A stretch of DNA of 64,000 nucleotides, taken from Pseudomonadota bacterium (lineage in GTDB: Bacteria > Pseudomonadota > Gammaproteobacteria > Burkholderiales > Burkholderiaceae_C). A program made the translations under genes and the position numbers. The notes beneath the pieces were generated by a model. The model saw only the letters and a list, made by a program, of their open reading frames with translations. It was not told the DNA's origin and did not search any database. Shown one piece after another: positions 9,297-16,824 of this stretch (its first letter is position 1; each line of letters starts with the position of its first letter). The stretch lies in NCBI GenBank assembly GCA_963205115.1, contig CAUJHV010000014.1, positions 267,030 to 331,029 on the forward strand, read 5' to 3'.

Positions 9297-10261
9297 CGGG
9301 TGCGTGTCCTTCCCGCGGCGGGGGTGAGTTCGCGGGCGACGTCGCGCACCTGCTCGCGCAGCCATTTCAGGGCCGTCGAGCGGTGGGTGCGCTCGTGCCA
9401 GAGTTGGTAATAAGCCATGGGCGCCAGCGGCACCGGGCAGCGCACGATCTGCACCGGCAGCTCGCCGAGGAAGCGCTGGCAGAACTGCCGGCCGGTGGTG
9501 AGCACCAGCCGGGTGCGCGCGACCATCATGGGGATCAGGCTGAAGTGCGCGGCACGCACCGCGATGCGGCGCGACAGACCTTGCGCCTGCAGCTGCTCGT
9601 CGATGACACCACGGCCGCCGAGGTGGAATGCAGCCGGCGCGATGTGCTCGCTGTCGAGGTAGCGCTCGGCCGTCCAGGCGCGCGGCTGGCGCACGGCGGG
9701 ATGCTCGTCGGCCACCAGGCACACGATCTCGTCGCTCATCAAACGGCCCAGGTGCAGCTCTTCCGGCGGCCGCAGCCAGTTGCCCACGACCAGATCGGCA
9801 TCACCCGCCGCCAGGCGCGCCTGGACATCGAAATCGCCGCTCAGCGGCTGCATCTCGATGCGGATGCCCGGCGCTTCACGCTGCACGCGCGCCACCAGCT
9901 CGGGCAGGAACAGCGGGTCCAGATAGTCGCTGGCCGCCAGGCGCACGGTGATCTCGCTGCGCGCCGGCGCAAAGGCCACCGTGCGCTGGCGTGCCGAGAA
10001 CAGCGCCTCGGCATCGTCCAGCAGGCGCTGCGCGGGGGCAAGCATCTGAAGCGCCGCATCGGTGGGCACGAGGCCACGCCCCGCGCGCACCAGCAGCGGA
10101 TCGCCCGTGAGCGCACGCAGCCGGCGCAGCTGCGCGCTGACCACCGGCTGCGTCGAGCGCAGACGCAGCGCAGCACGAGACACACTGCGTTCGGCAATCA
10201 CGGTGTGGAGGACCCTCACGAGACGAAGGTCAATGTTGATCGAGCCGGCGATGCTTGCCAT
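9293..10261 (-). CDS. LysR-family regulator of the purine locus
   Basis: A 322-residue LysR protein: N-terminal winged helix with 'SVSRAALRLRSTQPVVSAQL' and a periplasmic-binding-protein-like effector domain starting near residue 90 ('ITVRLAASDYLDPLFLPELV'). ATG 10261 (MASIAGSINID) is preferred over an upstream in-frame codon at 10309 because it fits the usual LysR N terminus. It is transcribed divergently from xdhA, with only 114 bp between starts, and shares a 4-bp overlap with guaD. This is the standard arrangement for a LysR protein controlling both directions. The effector is plausibly a purine, but this is inference. Confidence 0.9.
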   Translation of the reverse strand: MASIAGSINIDLRLVRVLHTVIAERSVSRAALRLRSTQPVVSAQLRRLRALTGDPLLVRAGRGLVPTDAALQMLAPAQRLLDDAEALFSARQRTVAFAPARSEITVRLAASDYLDPLFLPELVARVQREAPGIRIEMQPLSGDFDVQARLAAGDADLVVGNWLRPPEELHLGRLMSDEIVCLVADEHPAVRQPRAWTAERYLDSEHIAPAAFHLGGRGVIDEQLQAQGLSRRIAVRAAHFSLIPMMVARTRLVLTTGRQFCQRFLGELPVQIVRCPVPLAPMAYYQLWHERTHRSTALKWLREQVRDVARELTPAAGRTRTR

Positions 10262-10272
10262 ACGCGTACGAT

Positions 10273-10287
10273 GATAGTCAACATATC
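10273..10287. promoter_or_regulatory. Possible LysR binding dyad in the LysR/xdhA divergent promoter
   Basis: GATA-N7-TATC lies in the only AT-rich patch of the 114-bp divergent region. LysR proteins typically bind AT-rich interrupted dyads in this position. The dyad is short and could occur by chance. Confidence 0.3.
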
Positions 10288-10375
10288 GCCGTGCAGATAC
10301 CCGCCGCACGCGCCGGCGCTATCTTCGACGCGATCGTTTACCCCGAGGCCGCCTTGCACGCGGCGTCCCGCACCG

Positions 10376-11938
10376 ATGAACTCCCGCCCGATCCGCTTCC
10401 TGCACCAGGGCCGCATCCGCGAGATCGCCGGCGAGGCGCCCACGCGCAGCGTGCTGGACTGGCTGCGCGAAAACGCGCGCTGCACCGGCACCAAGGAAGG
10501 CTGCGGCGAAGGCGACTGTGGCGCCTGCACCGTCATCGTCGCCGAACTGGCCGAGGACCAGCCGGCGTCGGCCGGCGCCACCCTCGTCGGTCCACTGAGC
10601 CTGCGGCCCGTCAACGCCTGCATCCGCTTCCTGCCCACGCTGGACGGCAAGGCCTTGCTGACGGTCGAAGACCTCGCCCCCGCCGGGCCCTGCGCCGCGG
10701 TGACACCGCAAGCCGCACTGCATCCGGTGCAGGCCGCGCTGCGCGACCACCACGGCTCGCAATGCGGGTTCTGCACCCCCGGCTTTGCGATGACGCTCAC
10801 CGCCTGCTACGAGCACCACCAGACGCGCGGCACACGCCCGCAACGCCAGGAACTGGCCGATGCGCTGGCCGGCAACCTGTGCCGCTGCACGGGCTACCGG
10901 CCCATCCTTCAAGCGGGCGAACGCATGTTCGATGCACCGGCGCAGCGGCTGGACGCGGAGGCCATCGCCGCACAGCTGCGCACGCTGCGCGACAACGGCC
11001 CCCTGATGTACGAGGCACCTGCTGCGCGCGGCGACGGCAGCGCGCAGCGCTTCTTCCGCCCGCGCACGCTGGACGATCTCGCTCGGTTGCGCCAGGCCCT
11101 GCCCGAGGCGCGGCTGCTCGCGGGCAGCACCGACATCGGCCTGTGGGTGAACAAACAGTTCCGCGAGCTCGGCGACATCGTCTTCCTGGGCGACGTGCCG
11201 GCGTTGCGCGCCATCACCGAAGACGCAGACGGCCGCCTGCACATCGGCGCGGCGGCGACCCTGGAAGACGCCTGGGCCGCACTGGTCGCGCGCTGGCCGT
11301 CTCTGCGCGAGATGTGGCTGCGCTTCGCCGGCCCGCCCGTGCGACACGCCGGAACGATGGGCGGCAACGTGGCCAACGGCTCGCCGATCGGCGACAGCCC
11401 GCCGGTCCTGATGGCGCTGGACGCAAGCCTGGTGCTGCGCCGCGGCGACACCACGCGCGAGCTGCCGCTGGACAGCTTCTATCTCGACTACATGAAGAAC
11501 CGCCTGGAGCCGGGCGAGTTCCTGCAGACCATCGTCGTGCCGCCGCCCGCAGCCGGACGCACCGTGCACGCCTGGAAGATCAGCAAGCGCTTCGACTGCG
11601 ACATCTCGGCGCTGAGTGGCGCATTCGCCATCGAACGCGACGGCACGCACATCCGCGACCTGCGCCTCGTCTTCGGCGGCATGGCCGCGACGGTGCGACG
11701 CGCCACGGCCGCCGAAGCCGCCTTGCGCGGCCAGCCCTGGAACGAAATGAGCCTGCGCCGCGCACAGGACGCGCTGGACACGGACTTCCAGCCGCTGAGC
11801 GACCTGCGCGCCAGCCAGGCCTACCGACGCGACGCCGCACGCGGCCTGCTGCGCCGCCTGTGGCTGCAGACGCGGCCGGATGGCCCCATGACCGCGCAGG
11901 CCACCAGCGTGTGGGCGCGCCAGGAGATTGGCGAATGA
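10376..11938 (+). CDS. xdhA: Xanthine dehydrogenase small subunit (2Fe-2S/FAD)
   Basis: The product is 520 residues. The N-terminal ferredoxin-like domain has 'EGCGEGDCGAC' (Cys43, 48, 51, with Cys82 completing the cluster). The second 2Fe-2S domain has 'QCGFCTPG' (Cys130, 133) and 'NLCRCTGYRP' (Cys169, 171). The FAD domain begins near residue 220, with 'LLAGSTDIGLWVNKQ' and 'GGNVANGSPIGD'. It passes electrons from the molybdenum subunit to NAD+. ATG 10376 is used; the frame runs open far upstream only because it is antisense to the LysR gene. xdhB follows after a 130-bp spacer with palindromes, an unusually wide gap for these partners. Confidence 0.95.
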   Translation: MNSRPIRFLHQGRIREIAGEAPTRSVLDWLRENARCTGTKEGCGEGDCGACTVIVAELAEDQPASAGATLVGPLSLRPVNACIRFLPTLDGKALLTVEDLAPAGPCAAVTPQAALHPVQAALRDHHGSQCGFCTPGFAMTLTACYEHHQTRGTRPQRQELADALAGNLCRCTGYRPILQAGERMFDAPAQRLDAEAIAAQLRTLRDNGPLMYEAPAARGDGSAQRFFRPRTLDDLARLRQALPEARLLAGSTDIGLWVNKQFRELGDIVFLGDVPALRAITEDADGRLHIGAAATLEDAWAALVARWPSLREMWLRFAGPPVRHAGTMGGNVANGSPIGDSPPVLMALDASLVLRRGDTTRELPLDSFYLDYMKNRLEPGEFLQTIVVPPPAAGRTVHAWKISKRFDCDISALSGAFAIERDGTHIRDLRLVFGGMAATVRRATAAEAALRGQPWNEMSLRRAQDALDTDFQPLSDLRASQAYRRDAARGLLRRLWLQTRPDGPMTAQATSVWARQEIGE

Positions 11939-11952
11939 GCGCGCCGGGCCGC

Positions 11953-12011
11953 CATCGGCCAGAGGCCGATGTCCTTCGGCAGGCGACAGACAGTCCGCAG
12001 GGAATGTCTGT
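11953..12011. repeat. Double-hairpin REP-like element, copy B, between xdhA and xdhB
   Basis: Hairpin 1 is CATCGGCC-AGA-GGCCGATG (11953-11971, perfect). Hairpin 2 pairs ACAGACAGTCC with GGAATGTCTGT around GCAG (11986-12011, one mismatch). The linker 'tccttcggcaggcg' and the trailing GTCCA/CTCAG match copy A near 7925-8001. The 130-bp spacer also begins and ends with the same ATGAGCGCGC string (11935 and 12069). Confidence 0.65.
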
Positions 12012-12068
12012 GTCCAGCCTCAGCTCCCAAGCGCCCATCCCGGAGCACGCCGTGCGGAGGGCATTCCA

Positions 12069-14414
12069 ATGAGCGCGCAGATCCCCATGAAGAAGGACGG
12101 CCAGGCCACGCCCGGCGCCATCGGCCAGCCGCTGGCCCACGAATCCGCCCATCTGCACGTCACGGGCGCCGCACCCTACACGGACGACCTGCCCGAGCTC
12201 GCCGGCACCCTGCATGCGGCGCTCGGCCTGTCGCCCCTGGCGCACGGGCAGATCCGCGCCATGGACCTCGATGCGATCCGCGCGATGCCCGGCGTGATGG
12301 CCGTGCTGGCCGCCGCCGACATCCCCGGCCACAACGACTGCGGGCCCATCGTGCACGACGACCCGATACTGGCCAACGGCCACGTTCAGTATCTGGGGCA
12401 GCCGGTCTTCGCGGTGATCGCCACCACGCGCGAGCTCGCACGCCGCGCGGCGCGCCGTGCAAAGGACGTGCTGCAAATCGACGAACTGCCCGCCGTACTC
12501 GATGCGCGTGCGGCCCACGCGCTGCAGCAATACGTCGTCCCGCCGATGCACCTGACGCGCGAGTCCGCAGCCGGCGCCACGCGACGCGCCATCGAAGGCG
12601 CACCGCACCGCCGCCAGGGGCATTTCTCGCTGGGCGGCCAGGAGCAGTTCTACCTGGAAGGCCAGATCGCCTACGCCGTGCCCACCGAAGGTGGCAGCCT
12701 GTTGGTGCACTGCTCGACCCAGCATCCCAGCGAGATGCAGCAGGTGGTCGCGCACGCGCTGGAACTGCCGGCGCACCGCGTGCGCGTGGAGTGCCGGCGC
12801 ATGGGCGGCGGCTTCGGCGGCAAGGAGTCGCAGTCCGCGCTGTTCGCCGCGGTGGCGGCCCTGGCGGCCCAGCGGCTGCAGCGGCCGGTGAAGCTGCGGC
12901 CGGATCGCGACGACGATTTCATGATCACCGGCCGCCGCCACGGCTTCGAATTCGACTACGACGCCGGCTTCGACGCCGAAGGCCGGATCCTGGGCGTCGA
13001 AGTCACGATGATCACCAACGCGGGCTTCTCGGCCGACCTGTCGCCGCCGGTGATGACCCGCGCCATCTGTCACTTCGACAACGCCTACTGGCTGCCCGAG
13101 GTCTCCATCCACGGCTACCTCGCGAAGACGAATACGCAGAGCAACACCGCCTTCCGCGGCTTCGGCGGACCGCAAGGGGCGCTGGCCATCGAGGTCATCC
13201 TCGACGAGGTGGCACGCGAGCTGGGCCGCGACCCGCTGGACGTGCGTCGCGCCAATTTCTACGGCCGCGACTCGGACAACGTCACCCCGTACGGCCAGGT
13301 GGTGGACGACAACGTCATCGAGGCGCTGACGGTCGACTTGATGCGAAGTAGCGACTATGTCGAACGGCGTGCCGACATCGCGCGCTTCAATGCCGGCAGC
13401 GAGGTACTCAAGCGCGGCCTGGCGCTGACGCCGGTGAAGTTCGGCATCTCCTTCAACGTCACGCACTACAACCAGGCCGGCGCGCTGGTGCACATCTACA
13501 CCGACGGCTCGGTGCTGGTGAACCACGGCGGCACCGAGATGGGCCAGGGCCTGCACACCAAGGTGGCGCAGGTCGTCGCGCACGAACTGGGCCTGCCGCT
13601 GTCGCGCGTGCAGTGCACGGCCACCGACACCGGCAAGATCGCCAACACCTCGGCCACCGCCGCCTCCACCGGCGGCGACCTCAACGGCAAGGCCGCGCAG
13701 GACGCGGCACAGCGGCTGCGCGAGCGGCTGGCGCAGTTCTGGGCCGCGGCCGTGGGCGTGGCGCCGGACCAGGTGCGCTTCGAAGACGGCCACCTGCGCG
13801 CGCCGGGGCACGAGGCCGCCTTCGAGGCCGTCGTGGCACAGGCCTACATGGCGCGGGTGCAGCTGTGGAGCGAAGGTTTCTACGTCACGCCCGGCCTGCA
13901 CTGGGACAAGGCCACGCTCACCGGCCACCCGTTCTACTACTTCGCCTACGGCGCCGCGGTGGCCGAGGTCGTGATCGATACGCTGACCGGCGAGTGGAAG
14001 CTGCTGCGCGCCGACCTGCTGCACGACGCCGGCCGCTCCTTGAACCCGGCGCTGGACGTCGGCCAGATCGAAGGCGCGTTCGTGCAGGGCATGGGCTGGC
14101 TGACCTCCGAAGAGCTGGTCTGGCACCCCAAGACCGGCGCGCTGCTGACCCACGCGCCCAGCACCTACAAGATCCCCACGGCCAACGACGTGCCTGCGCC
14201 TTTCAGCACGCGGCTCTTCGACAACACCAACGTGCACGACAGCATCCACCGCAGCAAGGCGGTGGGCGAGCCGCCGCTGCTGCTGGCGTTTTCGGTCTTC
14301 CTGGCGATCCGCGATGCGGTCTCGGCAGCTGGCGGTCACCGGCAGCACCCGCCGCTGCGCGCGCCGGCCACGCCGGAGGCCATCCTGCGGGCGGCGCAGC
14401 AGGTCTGCGGCTAG
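12069..14414 (+). CDS. xdhB: Xanthine dehydrogenase large subunit (molybdopterin-binding)
   Basis: A 781-residue subunit starting 'MSAQIPMKKDGQ' at ATG 12069, which has GGAGGG upstream; the open frame from 11928 lacks this and is rejected. Segments characteristic of the molybdenum subunit are seen: 'HESAHLHVTGAAPYTDDL', 'GGGFGGKESQ', 'NTAFRGFGGPQG', 'GTEMGQGLHTKVAQV', and the active-site region 'KAVGEPPLLLA', whose Glu is the catalytic base in known XDH. It hydroxylates hypoxanthine/xanthine to urate, using Mo-cofactor matured with XdhC. Length and order (A, B) are normal; a murA-like gene, not xdhC, follows. Confidence 0.95.
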   Translation: MSAQIPMKKDGQATPGAIGQPLAHESAHLHVTGAAPYTDDLPELAGTLHAALGLSPLAHGQIRAMDLDAIRAMPGVMAVLAAADIPGHNDCGPIVHDDPILANGHVQYLGQPVFAVIATTRELARRAARRAKDVLQIDELPAVLDARAAHALQQYVVPPMHLTRESAAGATRRAIEGAPHRRQGHFSLGGQEQFYLEGQIAYAVPTEGGSLLVHCSTQHPSEMQQVVAHALELPAHRVRVECRRMGGGFGGKESQSALFAAVAALAAQRLQRPVKLRPDRDDDFMITGRRHGFEFDYDAGFDAEGRILGVEVTMITNAGFSADLSPPVMTRAICHFDNAYWLPEVSIHGYLAKTNTQSNTAFRGFGGPQGALAIEVILDEVARELGRDPLDVRRANFYGRDSDNVTPYGQVVDDNVIEALTVDLMRSSDYVERRADIARFNAGSEVLKRGLALTPVKFGISFNVTHYNQAGALVHIYTDGSVLVNHGGTEMGQGLHTKVAQVVAHELGLPLSRVQCTATDTGKIANTSATAASTGGDLNGKAAQDAAQRLRERLAQFWAAAVGVAPDQVRFEDGHLRAPGHEAAFEAVVAQAYMARVQLWSEGFYVTPGLHWDKATLTGHPFYYFAYGAAVAEVVIDTLTGEWKLLRADLLHDAGRSLNPALDVGQIEGAFVQGMGWLTSEELVWHPKTGALLTHAPSTYKIPTANDVPAPFSTRLFDNTNVHDSIHRSKAVGEPPLLLAFSVFLAIRDAVSAAGGHRQHPPLRAPATPEAILRAAQQVCG

Positions 14415-14606
14415 CGCGCGGCACCCGCGCCGAGGAGCTGGATCGCGGGCGCCGGACCGCGGGGCGGCCGCAGGCCCGCCGATCCGTATGGCGCCCGAAC
14501 TGGACGGACAATCGGCCTTTGTCGACCCACGAGCACCCCGCGCGGTCCCGCGCCGGCGCGGGGCTGGGTCGATCCCGATCCCGACAGCCGAATCCCCGCT
14601 TCCTTC

Positions 14607-15908
14607 ATGTCCGACCTCATCGTCCACGGCGGCACGCCCCTGCGCGGCCGCCTCGTCCCCTCGGCCAACAAGAATGCCGTGCTGCCGATCCTGTGCGCCA
14701 CGCTGCTGACGCGCGAGCCGGTGCGCCTGCGCGGCATCCCCGAGATCACCGACGTCAAGAAGATCCTCGACATCTTCCGCATGCTCGGCAGCGCGGTGCA
14801 GGTCGACTGGCACACGCATGTGCTGGACGTGCACCACCGCGACACCCGCTTCGACGAGGCCGAACACCGCCTGCCCGAAGAGATGCGCAGCTCCATCATG
14901 CTCGTGCCGGGGCTGCTGTCGCGCTTCGGCGTCGCGCGCATCGAGGACGACGTCAAGGGCTGCACCCTGGGCATGCGCGAGATCGATCCCCACGTGGAGG
15001 TGATGCAGAGCTTCGGCGCCAGCGTCGAACGCCGCCGTGACGGCATCGTGATGCGCGCCGAACGACCGTTGAAGGCCGCGCAGCACTGGCTGGACTACGC
15101 CTCGGTCACCACCACCGAAAACTACGTGCTGTGCGCCGCGCTGGCCGAAGGCCGCTCGGTGCTGATGAACGCGGCCAGCGAGCCGCACGTGCAGGAGTTC
15201 TGCCAGTTCATGACGATGCTGGGCGCGCGCATCGAGGGCCTGGGCACCTCGCGCCTGGTCGTCGAAGGCGTGCGCGAGCTGCGCGGCGGCGAATTCACCT
15301 TCGCCGAGGATTTCCACGAGATCGTCACCTTCCTGGCCCTGGGCGCCATCACCGGCGGGGACGTGACGGTCAAGAACTCCACGCCCGAACAATTTCCGCT
15401 GATCGACCGCACCTTCGCCAAGTTCGGCGTGCATATCGCGCACGAGAACGGCTGGTCGCGCGCGCTGGTGGATGGGCCGCTGCGCGTGCGCGAGCCCTTC
15501 ACGCGCAACATCCTGCAGAAGATCGAAGCCGCCCCCTGGCCCTATCTGCCCGTGGACCTGCTGCCCATCTTCGTGGCCCTGGGCGTGCGCGCCGAGGGCT
15601 CGATGATGTACTGGAACAAGGTCTACGACGGCGCGATGGGCTGGACCAGCGAGTTGTCCAAGTTCGGCGCGCATGCCGTGATGTGCGACCCGCACCGCGT
15701 CATCACCTTCGGCGGCAAGCCGCTGAGCGCAGCCTCGGTCGAGAGCCCGTACATCATCCGCGTGGCCATTGCGCTGCTGATGGTGGCCGCGAGCATCCCC
15801 GGGCATTCGACGATCCACAACGCCGCGCCCATCCGCCGCGCACACCCGCGCTTCGTCGAGAACCTCACCGGCCTGGGCGCGCAGATCGAGTGGCGCGAGG
15901 GCGATTGA
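14607..15908 (+). CDS. MurA-family enolpyruvyl transferase paralogue inside the xdh operon
   Basis: A 433-residue member of the UDP-N-acetylglucosamine 1-carboxyvinyltransferase family. The N terminus has 'SANKNAVLPIL' with Lys22-Asn23, the substrate-binding pair of MurA. A Cys equivalent to the phosphoenolpyruvate-reactive Cys115 appears in 'VKGCTLGMREIDPH' (Cys119), and 'PVDLLPIF' keeps the Asp of the usual 'PTDMQAQ'. The C-terminal half diverges from housekeeping MurA: 'MMYWNKVYDG' replaces the 'TVFENRF' type segment. It may make UDP-GlcNAc-enolpyruvate, or act on another substrate. It starts 192 bp after xdhB and its stop overlaps the xdhC start (TTGA), so it is in the xdh transcription unit. 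Why a cell-wall-type enzyme sits here is unclear. Confidence 0.85.
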   Translation: MSDLIVHGGTPLRGRLVPSANKNAVLPILCATLLTREPVRLRGIPEITDVKKILDIFRMLGSAVQVDWHTHVLDVHHRDTRFDEAEHRLPEEMRSSIMLVPGLLSRFGVARIEDDVKGCTLGMREIDPHVEVMQSFGASVERRRDGIVMRAERPLKAAQHWLDYASVTTTENYVLCAALAEGRSVLMNAASEPHVQEFCQFMTMLGARIEGLGTSRLVVEGVRELRGGEFTFAEDFHEIVTFLALGAITGGDVTVKNSTPEQFPLIDRTFAKFGVHIAHENGWSRALVDGPLRVREPFTRNILQKIEAAPWPYLPVDLLPIFVALGVRAEGSMMYWNKVYDGAMGWTSELSKFGAHAVMCDPHRVITFGGKPLSAASVESPYIIRVAIALLMVAASIPGHSTIHNAAPIRRAHPRFVENLTGLGAQIEWREGD

Positions 15909-16747
15909 ACGCCACCGGCCCCGCCTCGGCGCTTGCCCGCGCGGCAGGCGACTGGCTGGCCGCAGGCCGCGAAGCGGTGCTGGTCGAGGTGACGGCCACG
16001 CGCGGTTCGGCCCCGCGCGAAGCCGGCACGCGGATGCTGGTAGGCGCGGACCAGGTCTGCGGCACGATCGGCGGCGGCCACCTCGAATGGCGCGCCATCG
16101 CCGATGCGCGCCAGATGCTCGCCAGCGGCGCTGCGGCGCCAACCATCGACCAGCACATCGCCCTCGGCCCGAGCCTGGGCCAATGCTGCGGCGGCACGGT
16201 GGACCTGCGTCTGGAACGCCTGCAGCCGCATCACCTGCAGGCCTGGCCCATGCCTGACGAGCGCTTCTTCCTGCAGCTCTATGGCGCGGGCCACGTGGGC
16301 CGCGCCATCGTCGCGCTGCTGGCCGGCCTGCCTTGCCGTGTGCAGTGGATCGACGAACGCGAGAGCGAATTTCCGCCCGACCGGGCCGAGCCGCCGCATA
16401 TCGAGCGGGTCTGCGTGGAGCCCGTGCAGGCCGAAGTGGACGTGGCGCCGCCCGGTGCGTTCTACCTGGTGCTCACGCACAGCCACGACCTGGATCTGGC
16501 CATCGCAGAGGCCATCCTGCGGCGCGGCGACTTCGGCTTCTTCGGGCTCATCGGCAGCGCGACCAAGCGCGCGCGCTTCATCCACCGCTTCCAGCAGCGC
16601 GGCATCGCCGCGGACACCATTGCGCGCATGAGCTGCCCGATCGGCGTGCCCGGCATCGGCGGCAAGGAGCCCGAGGTGCTGGGCGTCGCGGTCGTCGCGC
16701 AACTGCTGCAGGCGGCCTCGGCGCGTCCATCGTCCACCGGACGATAG
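15905..16747 (+). CDS. xdhC: XdhC-like molybdenum cofactor maturation factor
   Basis: The product is 280 residues. The frame is open upstream only within the MurA-like gene, so I use TTG 15905, which overlaps the preceding TGA (TTGA). The XdhC/CoxI N-terminal domain is clear: 'VEVTATRGSAPREAGTRMLV', 'GTIGGGHLEW' and 'LGQCCGG'. The C-terminal Rossmann domain has 'LYGAGHVGRAIV' and the late 'GVPGIGGKEPEVLGVAV'. In characterised systems XdhC binds molybdenum cofactor, promotes its sulfuration and delivers it to XdhB. Its presence completes the xdhABC set. The non-ATG start in a coupled position is consistent with low-level expression of a chaperone. Confidence 0.92.
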   Translation: MNATGPASALARAAGDWLAAGREAVLVEVTATRGSAPREAGTRMLVGADQVCGTIGGGHLEWRAIADARQMLASGAAAPTIDQHIALGPSLGQCCGGTVDLRLERLQPHHLQAWPMPDERFFLQLYGAGHVGRAIVALLAGLPCRVQWIDERESEFPPDRAEPPHIERVCVEPVQAEVDVAPPGAFYLVLTHSHDLDLAIAEAILRRGDFGFFGLIGSATKRARFIHRFQQRGIAADTIARMSCPIGVPGIGGKEPEVLGVAVVAQLLQAASARPSSTGR

Positions 16748-16824
16748 ACCGCATCAGCCCTTGCGCCGCGCGGCACGCTCGCGCAACATCAGGCATTGCA
16801 CGACCCCGCAAGAGGAGAAGAAAC

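Noticed and set aside
7925..12011. Xanthine (NMT1-type) riboswitch
   Set aside because: The double-hairpin elements lie in purine operons, but copy A is inverted relative to its operon while copy B is not, and neither shows the single rod-like fold with two internal junctions that I know for the xanthine riboswitch. A REP-like element fits better.
11580..16142. A minus-strand open frame of 1520 codons
   Set aside because: It is exactly antisense to xdhA, xdhB, the MurA-like gene and xdhC, with His/Arg/Gly-rich composition typical of the shadow of GC-rich genes. No family motif is visible.
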